From Thermomonospora catenispora (GTDB lineage: Bacteria; Actinomycetota; Actinomycetes; Streptosporangiales; Streptosporangiaceae): a stretch of DNA of 46,385 bases. The position numbers and the translations under genes were made by a program. This document shows, piece by piece, positions 15,754 through 23,474 of the stretch. Position 1 is the first letter of the stretch. Every line of letters starts with the position of its first letter. The DNA is taken from positions 1-46,385 of the forward strand of contig NZ_RRYT01000035.1 of NCBI RefSeq assembly GCF_006363815.1, read 5' to 3'. Under the pieces are notes generated by a model that saw only the letters and a list, made by a program, of their open reading frames with translations, was not told the DNA's origin and searched no databases.

Positions 15754-17361
15754 TCAGGGCATGCGCTCGTAGGCGGGGAGGGTGAGGAACTCGGCGTACT
15801 CGTCGGCCAGGGTGACCTCCTTGAAGAGGGCGACGGCCTGGTCGTAGCGGGCCTCGTCGTAGGCCTCGCCCAGCTCGGCGCGGATCTTGGCGAGCTCCTC
15901 GTCCATGATCTGCTCGACGAGCTCCTTGGTGACCTTCTGGCCCTCCTTGAGGGTGACGCCGTTGGCGATCCACTGCCAGACCTGGGAGCGGGAGATCTCG
16001 GCGGTGGCGGCGTCCTCCATCAGGTTGTGGATGGCCACCGCGCCGTTGCCGCCCAGCCAGGTGGCCAGGTAGCGGAGCGCCACGTCGATGTTGTTGCGCA
16101 GACCCGCCTCGGTGATCTCGCCCGGGGTCTTGTCGAAGGCCAGCAGGTCGGCGGCCGAGACCTTGACGTCCTCGCGCAGCCGGTCGCGCTGGTTGGGCTT
16201 GTCGCCGAGCACCTCGTCGAAGACCTCGCGGCACACCGGGACCAGGTCGGGGTGGGCGACCCAGGATCCGTCGAACCCGTCGCCCGCCTCCCGGGTCTTG
16301 TCGGCCCGCACCTTCTCGAGGGCGACCTTGTTGACCTCGGGGTCCTTGCGGGAGGGGATGAACGCGGCCATGCCGCCGATGGCGTGCGCGCCGCGCTTGT
16401 GGCAGGTGCGCACCAGCAGCTCGGTGTAGGCCCGCATGAACGGCGCGGTCATGGTGATCGCGTTCCGCTCGGGAAGCACGAAGTCCGCGCCCCGGGAGCG
16501 GAACTTCTTGATCACCGAGAACAGGTAGTCCCAGCGGCCGGCGTTCAGCCCGGCGGAGTGGTCGCGCAGCTCATAGAGGATCTCCTCCATCTCGAACGCC
16601 GCCGTGATGGTCTCGATCAGCACGGTGGCGCGGATGGTGCCGCGCGGGATCTCCAGGGTGTCCTGCGCCAGGTTGAAGGCGTCGTTCCACAGCCGCGCCT
16701 CCAGGTGGCTCTCCATCTTGGGCAGGTAGAAGTACGGGCCCTTGCCCTTGGCGAGCTGCCGGCGCGCGCAGTGGAAGAAGTACAGGCCGAAGTCGAACAG
16801 CGAGCCGGACATCGGCTCCCCGTCGACCAGGACGTGCTTCTCCTCCAGGTGCCAGCCGCGCGGGCGGACCACGATGGTGGCCAGCTCCTCGTCGGGCTTG
16901 AGCGCGTAGGACTTGCCGGTCTTGGGGTCGGTGAAGTCGATCGTGCGGTCCAGGGCGTCCCGCAGGTTGATCTGGCCCTGGATCATGTTCTCCCACAGCG
17001 GGGTGTTGGCGTCCTCGAAGTCGGCGAGCCAGACCTTGGCGCCGGAGTTGAGGGCGTTGATCGTCATCTTCCGGTCGGTGGGACCGGTGATCTCCACCCG
17101 CCGGTCCTCCAGGCCGGGGGCCGGCTCGGCCACCCGCCAGGACTCGTCGGCCCGGATCCCCGCGGTCTCCGGCAGGAAGTCCAGGGTGCCCCCGGCGGCC
17201 AGCTTCTTCTCCCGCTCGGCCCGGGCGGCCAGCAGCTCCTTGCGCCGCGCCCCGAACTCGCGCTGCAAGGCGGCCAGGAAGGACAGCGCCTCGGGCGTCA
17301 GGATCTCGTCGTACCGCTCGTGGAGGGGGCCGGTGACCTCCACGCCTTCGGGTGCAGCCAT
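15754..17361 (-). CDS. aceB: Malate synthase A
   Basis: This enzyme condenses glyoxylate with acetyl-CoA to malate, the second step of the glyoxylate shunt and the outlet for glyoxylate made by glycolate oxidase. The 535-residue length is that of the A isoform (the G isoform is over 700). The catalytic Arg lies in [12 protein letters not shown] near 165-176, and the Mg-binding Glu in [15 protein letters not shown] near 246-260. The C-terminus ends in the typical [11 protein letters not shown] 17361 is preceded by a strong AAGGGAAGG site; an ATG six codons upstream lacks one. No isocitrate lyase gene is in the window. Confidence 0.96.
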   Translation of the reverse strand: MAAPEGVEVTGPLHERYDEILTPEALSFLAALQREFGARRKELLAARAEREKKLAAGGTLDFLPETAGIRADESWRVAEPAPGLEDRRVEITGPTDRKMTINALNSGAKVWLADFEDANTPLWENMIQGQINLRDALDRTIDFTDPKTGKSYALKPDEELATIVVRPRGWHLEEKHVLVDGEPMSGSLFDFGLYFFHCARRQLAKGKGPYFYLPKMESHLEARLWNDAFNLAQDTLEIPRGTIRATVLIETITAAFEMEEILYELRDHSAGLNAGRWDYLFSVIKKFRSRGADFVLPERNAITMTAPFMRAYTELLVRTCHKRGAHAIGGMAAFIPSRKDPEVNKVALEKVRADKTREAGDGFDGSWVAHPDLVPVCREVFDEVLGDKPNQRDRLREDVKVSAADLLAFDKTPGEITEAGLRNNIDVALRYLATWLGGNGAVAIHNLMEDAATAEISRSQVWQWIANGVTLKEGQKVTKELVEQIMDEELAKIRAELGEAYDEARYDQAVALFKEVTLADEYAEFLTLPAYERMP

Positions 17362-17731
17362 CTGCCTTCCCTTTCGCATCGTGAAAACCAACTTCTGTGC
17401 AGTGGAACGCTACTCGCCGGTTCTCATCCGGGTCAAAGCGCCCCCGCCCTGCGCCCGCCGCTTCTCCGCCGGGCCCGCCAGACCTCATACCGCGCCGTCA
17501 CCTCCGCTAACTCCGCGGCCGTCCCCCGCCCGGCGCGCCGGTCCCGCCGGACCCCTCCCGCGGTCCTCCCGACGAGGCGGACCGAGACCGTGCCGAGGAC
17601 CCGAAGGGGGGAGATGAGCGGGGAGACGAACGGGAGGGGCCGAACGGGGAGAAAACACCTGGCCGGCGCCGTCGCGACGTGGCACGATCGTCGGGAAGAA
17701 CCGGTCGTCGCATGGCGTTGCTAGAGGACAT
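17362..17731. other. Divergent 370-bp space between aceB and hflX
   Basis: Apart from the predicted aceB promoter at 17407-17436, an imperfect palindrome TTCTGTGCAGTGGAA at 17393-17407 overlaps its predicted start site and could bind a regulator. The hflX side is G-rich with no clear promoter. A Shine-Dalgarno AGAGGA precedes ATG 17732. I see no gene here. Confidence 0.5.
17407..17436 (-). promoter_or_regulatory. Predicted sigma-70-type promoter of aceB
   Basis: On the minus strand TTGACC (17436-17431) and TAGCGT (17412-17407) are separated by 18 bp. Transcription would start near 17400, about 39 nt before the ATG. Both hexamers are close to the vegetative sigma consensus. Confidence 0.5.
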
Positions 17732-19192
17732 ATGACATCTGCTTTCTTCGAAGACCCGCAGGTCCGCCGCGAAGGCGCCGACCTGACCGCCGATCGGGAC
17801 CGGTTCGCCGACGACGAGCCGCTCACCGGAGAGCTCGACCTGGCCGACCGCCAGGCGCTGCGCCGCGTCGCCGGACTGTCCACCGAGCTGACCGACGTCA
17901 CCGAGGTCGAGTACCGGGCGCTGCGGCTGGAGCGCGTGGTGCTGGTCGGCGTGTGGACCGAGGGCACCGCCGAACAGGCCGAGAACTCGCTGCGCGAGCT
18001 GGCCGCGCTCGCCGAGACCGCCGGCTCCCAGGTGCTGGAGGGGCTGATCCAGCGCCGCGGCAAGCCCGACGTGGCCACCTACATCGGCTCCGGCAAGGCC
18101 GAGGAACTGGCCGAGATCGTCCGCGCCACCGGCGCCGACACCGTCATCTGCGACGGCGAGCTGTCCCCCAGCCAGCTGCGTCATCTGGAGGAGGTCGTCA
18201 AGGTCAAGGTCATCGACCGGACCGCGCTGATCCTGGACATCTTCGCCCAGCACGCCCGCAGCCGCGAGGGCAAGGCGCAGGTCGAGCTGGCCCAGCTGGA
18301 GTACCTGCTGCCCCGGCTGCGCGGGTGGGGCGGCAACCTCTCCCGCCAGGTCGGCGGCCGGGCCGCCGGCGGCGTGGGGATCGGCGGCCGCGGCCCCGGT
18401 GAGACCAAGATCGAGCTGGACCGCCGCCGGATCCGCGCCCGGATGGCCAAGCTGCGCCGCCAGATCGCGGAGATGTCCAAGGCCCGCGACACCATGCGCA
18501 GCGCCCGCCGGCAGAACCGGGTCCCGGCCGTGGCGATCGCCGGGTACACCAACGCCGGCAAGTCCTCGCTGCTCAACCGGCTGACCGGGGCGGGCGTCCT
18601 GGTCGAGGACGCGCTGTTCGCGACGCTGGACCCGACCGTCCGCAGGGCCGCCACGCCCAGCGGCCGCGCGTTCACCCTGGCCGACACGGTCGGGTTCGTC
18701 CGGCACCTGCCGCACCAGCTGGTCGAGGCGTTCCGCTCCACCCTGGAGGAGGTCGTCGAGGCCGACCTGATCCTGCACGTGGTGGACGGTTCCGACGCCG
18801 AGCCCGAGGCCCAGATCGACGCGGTCCGCCAGGTGCTGCGCGAGATCGGCGCCGACCGGGTGGCCGAGCTGGTGGTCATCAACAAGGCCGACGCCGCCGA
18901 CCCGCTCACCTTGGCCCGTCTGCAGCGCCGGGAGAAGGACGGCGTCGTGGTCTCGGCCCGCACCGGCGCCGGCATCGACGAGCTCCTGGCCGCCATCGAG
19001 GCGAACCTGCCCGGCCTGGACCGCACGATGCGCGTCCTGCTGCCTTATGACCGCGGCGACCTGGTGGCCCGCATCCACGAGCTGGGCGAGGTGCTCTCCC
19101 TGGAGCACACCGCCGAGGGCACCCTGCTGAACGCCCGGGTCCCCGCCGCGCTGGCGGGCGAGCTGGAGTCCTACGCCGTCGTCCAGGTCTGA
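17732..19192 (+). CDS. hflX: Ribosome-associated GTPase HflX
   Basis: HflX binds 50S and 70S ribosomes and splits stalled ribosomes under stress. The 486-residue protein has the HflX N-terminal nucleotide-binding domain (about 65-265), including YIGSGKAEEL near 117 and the glycine-rich GWGGNLSRQVGGRAAGGVG segment near 198. The GTPase domain follows: G1 GYTNAGKSS at 271-279, G3 DTVGF at 318-322, G4 NKAD near 389, and a G5-like SARTGAG. The length equals actinobacterial homologs. Its upstream neighbour in related genomes is usually the miaA-dapF cluster, but here aceB intervenes. Confidence 0.96.
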   Translation: MTSAFFEDPQVRREGADLTADRDRFADDEPLTGELDLADRQALRRVAGLSTELTDVTEVEYRALRLERVVLVGVWTEGTAEQAENSLRELAALAETAGSQVLEGLIQRRGKPDVATYIGSGKAEELAEIVRATGADTVICDGELSPSQLRHLEEVVKVKVIDRTALILDIFAQHARSREGKAQVELAQLEYLLPRLRGWGGNLSRQVGGRAAGGVGIGGRGPGETKIELDRRRIRARMAKLRRQIAEMSKARDTMRSARRQNRVPAVAIAGYTNAGKSSLLNRLTGAGVLVEDALFATLDPTVRRAATPSGRAFTLADTVGFVRHLPHQLVEAFRSTLEEVVEADLILHVVDGSDAEPEAQIDAVRQVLREIGADRVAELVVINKADAADPLTLARLQRREKDGVVVSARTGAGIDELLAAIEANLPGLDRTMRVLLPYDRGDLVARIHELGEVLSLEHTAEGTLLNARVPAALAGELESYAVVQV

Positions 19193-19199
19193 TCCTCCG

Positions 19200-19242
19200 G
19201 GGCGGGCGCCTCGAGGCGGCCCCCCTCGGCCCGCGCCCGCCC
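19200..19242 (+). terminator. Probable hflX terminator
   Basis: GGGCGGGCGC (19200-19209) pairs perfectly with GCGCCCGCCC (19233-19242) just after the hflX stop. The intervening 23 nt are also G+C-rich. No T-run follows. Confidence 0.55.
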
Positions 19243-19660
19243 GCCGACGACCGTCCCCTGACGATCCCGGGGCGTCCATGACCGTTGCCGCAGGAAAAAC
19301 CGGTGGCCGTATGGTTACACCTTGGGCATTCGCCTTGACGGACGCGGAGGGATCCGTACGGTCTGAATGACCGGGGGCGGGAGGATCGCATGTCGCCGCG
19401 GCCCAGGTATTTTATGCAGTTTCCTGCGCTCCGCAGGAGAATTGTCGGATTCTGCGGATGAGTTGGGTAAAATGTGCGGCACTGGTGGGCGTGAGAACCG
19501 GTCGGCGGGGGTCCGGGCCCGGACGCTCCCGGCGCGTTCGCCGCGCTCGCCGCGTTCCTCACAGTCATCTGCGGCGAGAGCGCGGTGCACCCGAGAAGGT
19601 TGTCGCCTGGGCATTGTGTGGACTACCGTGTCGAAACCGATATCTCCGGTCTCGTCGCTC

Positions 19661-19722
19661 CTGGTGATCACCAGATCACCGCACACCCAGGCGGTGATCC
19701 GCCGGCATCCAGTCGGCGGATC
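19661..19722. repeat. Three stacked inverted repeats upstream of the HutI-like gene
   Basis: CTGGTGATCACCAG (19661-19674) is a perfect palindrome. It abuts GATCACCG/CGGTGATC (19674-19681 and 19692-19699), whose right arm overlaps GATCCGCCG/CGGCGGATC (19696-19704 and 19714-19722). The heptamer GGTGATC occurs four times in alternating orientation within 37 bp. The arms are shared, so the RNA hairpins would be mutually exclusive. Confidence 0.65.
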
Positions 19723-19808
19723 CGATCGAGAGCAGGTGACCCACTGCATGGCGTCCGGTTCAGCGCCTGGCGGCGCCTCGTCGCCGTACCCGGGTCGGCG
19801 GTGACCCC

Positions 19809-21023
19809 ATGACGGTACGGCTGCTCACCAACATCGGCAGGCTCTGGACGGGTACCGACGTCTCCAGCAACGCCGCCATCCTCATCCACGACGACCGCAT
19901 CGTATGGGCCGGTCCCGCGGCCGATCTGCCCTCCAGCGTGCCCGGGGTCATCGACGACATCGTCGACGTCGACCACGTGGAGAACCTCGGGGGCGGCCTG
20001 GTCACCCCCGGCCTGATCGACGCGCACTCCCACCCGGTCTATGCCGGCAACCGGTGGGCCGAGCTGGCCATGCGCACCAGCGGCTCGACGTACTCGGAGA
20101 TCGCCGCCGCCGGAGGCGGGGTCAACTCCACCATCACCGTGACCCGCGGCACCGACCCCTGGACGCTGTGCAACGGGGTGCGCGAACGGCTGCGCCGCTG
20201 GATCGAGGACGGCACCACCACGGTGGAGGCCAAGACCGGCTACCACCTGACCCGCGACGGCGAGCTGGCCGACATCCGGATGCTGCGCTCCCTGGAGAGC
20301 GAACCGGCCATGCCGCGCATCCACCCCACCTTCCTGGCCGCGCACGTGCTGCCTCCCGAATACTTCGGCCGCCGCCGTGACTACATCGAGGCGGTGCGGC
20401 AGTGGGCCGCCGACGCGGTCGCGGCGGGCGCCGACAGCATGGACGTCTACTGCGATGAGGGCCACTTCACGCCCGAGGAGGCCCGTGTCCTGCTGTACGC
20501 CGGCAAACGCGCTGGGCTGAAGGCCCGCATGCACGCGTGCGCCAACGAGCGCACCGGCGCCGCCCAGGTCGCCGCCGAGCTCGGCTGCGCCTCGGCCGAC
20601 ATCCTCACCCACGTCACCGACGAGGACATCAAGGCGCTCGCGCACGCCGGCGTCACCGCCACGGTCTGCCCCGGCAGCGCCCTCAACAGCGACCGCCCGC
20701 CGGCCCCGGTCCGCGCGATGCTCGACCACGGCCTCACCCTGGCCCTCGGCACCGACCACAACCCGGGCCAGTGCGGGATCACCTCGATGCCCCTGGTCAT
20801 CGGACTGGCGGTCGCCATGTTCGGCCTCAGCGTCACCGAGGCCCTGCGCGCGGCCACCCTCGGGGGGGCCGCCGCCCTCCGCCTCGGCGACCGCGGCACC
20901 CTGGCCCCCGGCATGCTCGCCGACATCGTCCTGTGGGACGCCGACCATGAAGGGGCCTTCGCCTGGGCCTTCGGCCTTCGCGCGCTGCGGGTCTGGCGCG
21001 GCGGCACCCCCGTCCACCACTGA
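19809..21023 (+). CDS. Imidazolonepropionase-like amidohydrolase with altered active site
   Basis: The 404-residue protein belongs to the metal-dependent amidohydrolase superfamily and aligns best with HutI, the third enzyme of histidine breakdown. Matching features are DAHSHPVYAGNR (metal H73, H75 and R82), YSEIAAAGGGVNST, EAKTGYHL, DVYCDEGHF and a GTDHNPG aspartate near 315. From memory of bacterial HutI, the HADE motif and the His in SADHL are needed for catalysis. Here the aligned stretches read MHACANE and SADILTHV, so the Glu and that His are replaced. No hutH, hutU or hutG is nearby. GGTGA at 19800-19804 serves as the likely ribosome site. Treat the substrate as unknown. Confidence 0.7.
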   Translation: MTVRLLTNIGRLWTGTDVSSNAAILIHDDRIVWAGPAADLPSSVPGVIDDIVDVDHVENLGGGLVTPGLIDAHSHPVYAGNRWAELAMRTSGSTYSEIAAAGGGVNSTITVTRGTDPWTLCNGVRERLRRWIEDGTTTVEAKTGYHLTRDGELADIRMLRSLESEPAMPRIHPTFLAAHVLPPEYFGRRRDYIEAVRQWAADAVAAGADSMDVYCDEGHFTPEEARVLLYAGKRAGLKARMHACANERTGAAQVAAELGCASADILTHVTDEDIKALAHAGVTATVCPGSALNSDRPPAPVRAMLDHGLTLALGTDHNPGQCGITSMPLVIGLAVAMFGLSVTEALRAATLGGAAALRLGDRGTLAPGMLADIVLWDADHEGAFAWAFGLRALRVWRGGTPVHH

Positions 21024-21107
21024 GCCCCGCCCGGTCGGCGGCCGCCTCGCCGGACCGGTGCGCGCCACGGGCTCCTCCGCGGCCGCGCGGGGAGGCGGCC
21101 CGCCGCA

Positions 21108-21174
21108 CCCCTTCCGGGAAGGGGAGCCCGCCCCTCCGGCCGCATCCGGAACGCCGTCGCCCCTCATCGAGGGG
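21108..21174 (+). terminator. Tandem hairpins after the HutI-like gene
   Basis: CCCCTTCC (21108-21115) and GGAAGGGG (21117-21124) form a near-perfect hairpin. A second, CCCCTC/GAGGGG with a 3-nt loop, lies at 21160-21174. Both follow the stop at 21023 on the same strand and probably end transcription before degV. Confidence 0.5.
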
Positions 21175-21226
21175 GAACGGAGAAGACGAGGCGGATCCGC
21201 ACGTCGCCCGGCACGGTCATCGCCTT

Positions 21227-21268
21227 GTTACACGGGGACACGACGACGTTACACGGGGACACGACGAC
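21227..21268. repeat. Perfect 21-bp tandem direct repeat in the degV promoter region
   Basis: Two identical 21-bp units, each beginning GTTACACGGGGACAC, lie head to tail at 21227-21247 and 21248-21268. The unit length equals two helical turns. Relative to the predicted degV start (about 21308) they span roughly -81 to -40, the usual place for activator binding. Confidence 0.85.
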
Positions 21269-21295
21269 GTCACCTTCGCCGGCCGTCCGCGCGGA

Positions 21296-21301
21296 TAACC
21301 T
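21296..21301 (+). promoter_or_regulatory. Predicted -10 element of leaderless degV
   Basis: TAACCT ends 6 nt before ATG 21308. No Shine-Dalgarno sequence is present, so a leaderless message is likely. The -35 region is poor, which would suit an activated promoter. Confidence 0.5.
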
Positions 21302-21307
21302 CCGTGC

Positions 21308-22153
21308 ATGGGATCCTCGGTCGCGGTCGTCACGGACTCGTCGGCGTGCCTTCCGGCCGAACGGCCGGATCGGCACGGGCTGATCGTCGTTCCGCTGCAG
21401 GTCGCGATCGACGGGGACGCCCGAGACGAGACCGAATTCACCGTCGACCGGACCGTCCGGGCGTTGCGGGAACGACGTCCGCTCACCACCTCCCGGCCGT
21501 CTCCGGAACGTTTCGCCCGCGCCTATGCGACGGCCGCCGGCGCGGGCGCCTCGGCCGTCGTGTCGGTCCACCTCTCCTCCGCCCTGTCGGGCACCGTGGC
21601 GGCCGCCCGGCTGGCCGCCGAGACCGCCCCCGTCCCCGTGCACGTCGTCGACACCGGCACCGTCGGCATGGGAGTGGGGTTCGCCGCCCTGACGGCCGCC
21701 GCCGTCGCCCGGTCCGGGGGAGGGGCCGCCGCGGCGGCGGACGCGGCCCTGCGGCGCGCCGAGCTGACGCGCTCGCTCTTGTGCGTCGACACCCTCGAGC
21801 ATCTCCGCCGCGGCGGCCGGATCGGCGCCGCCCCGTCGCCGGACCCCGTGCTCCCGGTCAAGTCGTTGCTCTGCATCGCCGGCGGCCGGGTCGCCCCGCT
21901 GGACAAGGTCCGCACCGCCTCCCAGGCCCTGGCCGCGATGGCGGATCTGGCGGCCGAGGCCGCCGGCGACCGTGAAGTGGACCTCGGCGTTCAGCACCTG
22001 GCCGCCGCCCTCCGGGCCGAGGCCCTGGCCGCACGCCTGCGCGCCCGCGTCCGCCGCGTCCGCGGTCTTTGCATCGGCGAGGTCGGCCCCGCCGTCGGCG
22101 CTCACACGGGCCCGGGCATGGTGGGCGTCGTGGTGTCCCCTCGGCCCTCCTGA
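21308..22153 (+). CDS. DegV family fatty-acid-binding protein
   Basis: DegV (FakB-like) proteins bind a fatty acid in a two-domain fold and, in Firmicutes, present it to the kinase FakA. The 281-residue protein has the N-terminal VAVVTDSSACLP motif at 5-16 and SVHLSSALSGTVAAA near 85-100. The VHVVDTGTVGMGVGF motif is near 110, and the C-terminal HTGPGMVGVVV stretch closes the lipid site. No FakA homolog lies in the window; in actinomycetes degV is a constant neighbour of comEA-comEC without a known reason. The product is normal length. Confidence 0.9.
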   Translation: MGSSVAVVTDSSACLPAERPDRHGLIVVPLQVAIDGDARDETEFTVDRTVRALRERRPLTTSRPSPERFARAYATAAGAGASAVVSVHLSSALSGTVAAARLAAETAPVPVHVVDTGTVGMGVGFAALTAAAVARSGGGAAAAADAALRRAELTRSLLCVDTLEHLRRGGRIGAAPSPDPVLPVKSLLCIAGGRVAPLDKVRTASQALAAMADLAAEAAGDREVDLGVQHLAAALRAEALAARLRARVRRVRGLCIGEVGPAVGAHTGPGMVGVVVSPRPS

Positions 22154-22189
22154 CCCGGGCCTTCCCGCGTCTTCGGCGCGTCCGGCCGG

Positions 22190-22198
22190 TTGTCCACA
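22190..22198 (+). promoter_or_regulatory. Perfect actinobacterial DnaA box
   Basis: TTGTCCACA matches exactly the high-G+C DnaA box described for Streptomyces. It lies in the 96-bp degV-comEA space, about 40 bp upstream of the predicted comEA -10. I noticed no second box close by, so a regulatory role is more likely than an origin. Confidence 0.55.
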
Positions 22199-22236
22199 AG
22201 TGCGGCGGCCCCTGTCCCCCCGTGGGCGCCGACGCC

Positions 22237-22242
22237 TACCGT
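22237..22242 (+). promoter_or_regulatory. Predicted -10 element of leaderless comEA
   Basis: TACCGT ends 7 nt before ATG 22250. This supports that start over an upstream in-frame ATG that would place the DnaA box inside the coding region. Confidence 0.45.
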
Positions 22243-22249
22243 CGCCCGC

Positions 22250-23290
22250 ATGAGACGCATCCGCCACCGCGACCACGACGCCGACCTCTCCCGCCTGGCG
22301 CACCTGTTCCCCGGCCCGCACGCGTCGCCCCGGCCCGCCGTACGGCCCGACCCGCCCGCCGCCGATCCATCGGCTTCCGATCCGCCCGGCTTGGACTCGC
22401 CCCCCGATCCGCCCGCGGCGGAGCAGCAGACGGAACAGAAGACGGAACAGAAGACGCCGGAGCCGGCGGTCCCCTCGCCCGAACGCCGGGCCTTCGAGAG
22501 CCGGGCCTCGCAGCGTCCGCACCGGGACCGGCCCACCGCCTCGACCATGATCCCGGCGGTCGAACGGCCGGATGATCCGTCGGCGCCGCGGCCCGCGCGC
22601 ACCGTTCCGGAGGAGACGGCGGGCGAGGAACGCTCCCCCCGGCGCCGGCGGCTTCTCGACCTGCGGAGCGAACGGCTGGGACGTCTGCACCTCGATCAGC
22701 CGGGCGCTCGGGCCCTCGTCGCGGTGGGCCTCGTCGCCGCCCTCATCGCGGGCGGGTACCTGTGGCAGTCGCGTCCTCGGTCACAGCCGGCGGCCGAGGT
22801 CGTGGCGCCGTCCCCCGCCGCATCGCCGACCGCCCTCGCCGGCGCCGCGCCCGCCGGCGTCACCGTCCACGTCGCCGGAAAGGTGCGAAGGCCCGGGGTG
22901 GTCACCCTTCCCTCCGGCGCCCGCGTCGTCGATGCGATCCGGGCCGCCGGAGGGCTGCGCCCCGGGGCGGAGACGGGCACCCTCAACCTCGCCCGCCGCG
23001 TGGTCGACGGCGAGCAGATCGCGGTGGGCGTTCCCGCCGCGCCGCCGGAGGCCGCGCCGCCCGGGACCGCCGGCGCCCCCGCCGCCGCGGACTCCGGGCA
23101 GCGCCTGGACCTGAACACCGCCACCGTCGAGCAGCTCGACGGCCTTCCCGGGGTGGGGCCGGTCCTCGCCCAGCGCATCGTCGAGTACCGCACCCGGAAC
23201 GGCGGTTTCCGCTCGGTCGAGCAGCTGCGGGAGGTGACCGGCATAGGGGAGCGCCGATACGCCGAGCTCAAAGACCTCGTGCGCGTATGA
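22250..23290 (+). CDS. comEA: ComEA-like helix-hairpin-helix DNA-binding membrane protein
   Basis: In competent bacteria ComEA binds incoming double-stranded DNA outside the membrane and hands it to ComEC. The 346-residue protein has a long Pro-rich cytoplasmic N-terminal region (about 1-155) and one transmembrane helix (LVAVGLVAALIAGGYL, near 162-178). A SLBB domain (VTVHVAGKVRRPGVV to about 285) follows. The C-terminal two HhH motifs are LNTATVEQLDGLPGVG and FRSVEQLREVTGIGERRY. The soluble DNA-binding part would lie outside. Natural transformation is not established for most actinomycetes, so the role here may differ. Confidence 0.92.
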   Translation: MRRIRHRDHDADLSRLAHLFPGPHASPRPAVRPDPPAADPSASDPPGLDSPPDPPAAEQQTEQKTEQKTPEPAVPSPERRAFESRASQRPHRDRPTASTMIPAVERPDDPSAPRPARTVPEETAGEERSPRRRRLLDLRSERLGRLHLDQPGARALVAVGLVAALIAGGYLWQSRPRSQPAAEVVAPSPAASPTALAGAAPAGVTVHVAGKVRRPGVVTLPSGARVVDAIRAAGGLRPGAETGTLNLARRVVDGEQIAVGVPAAPPEAAPPGTAGAPAAADSGQRLDLNTATVEQLDGLPGVGPVLAQRIVEYRTRNGGFRSVEQLREVTGIGERRYAELKDLVRV

Positions 23291-23474
23291 GCGACCTCCC
23301 GCCGGTTCGTCTCCGTCCCCGGAAGGCGGCCTGGCGCCGCCCGGTCGCCGCGACGCCATGGGAGCCGCCATGAGAGCGAGGACACGGCCGCGCCGGTCGT
23401 GGCGGTCGGCGCGGTCCCGGACGCGGAGAGAGAGGACTCATGTCGGACGATGCCGGCGGCGGACGGGGACATGA
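23287..23474 (+). other. Two possible tiny coupled ORFs between comEA and comEC
   Basis: ATG 23287 overlaps the comEA stop (ATGA) and opens a 28-codon frame ending 23373. That stop overlaps a second ATG at 23370 (again ATGA), which opens a 34-codon frame ending at 23474, 34 bp inside comEC. The second peptide is about half arginine. Neither resembles a known protein. Chance is possible in such G+C-rich DNA, but the chain of overlaps would carry ribosomes from comEA to comEC. Confidence 0.25.

Larger units (their letters stand above)
19193..19808. other. 616-bp space between hflX and the HutI-like gene
   Basis: No convincing gene is present: all frames here are Arg/Ser/Pro-rich with no family signal. 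It contains the hflX hairpin, a TCCTGCG/CGCAGGA hairpin with a 3-nt loop at 19422-19438, an A+T-richer patch (19405-19475) with TAAAAT-like hexamers, and the inverted-repeat cluster at 19661-19722. A long structured 5' leader for the downstream gene, or a small RNA, would fit. Confidence 0.5.

Noticed and set aside
15646-17724. Long plus-strand frame opposite malate synthase
   Set aside because: The product is Val/Leu/Gly/Asp-rich without a family, and it mirrors aceB, whose motifs and ribosome site are clear.
21227-21268. The 21-bp tandem repeat as part of a coding region (VVVSPCN repeats on the minus strand)
   Set aside because: The enclosing minus-strand frame runs antisense to degV and is otherwise low complexity. 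The repeat fits a promoter better.
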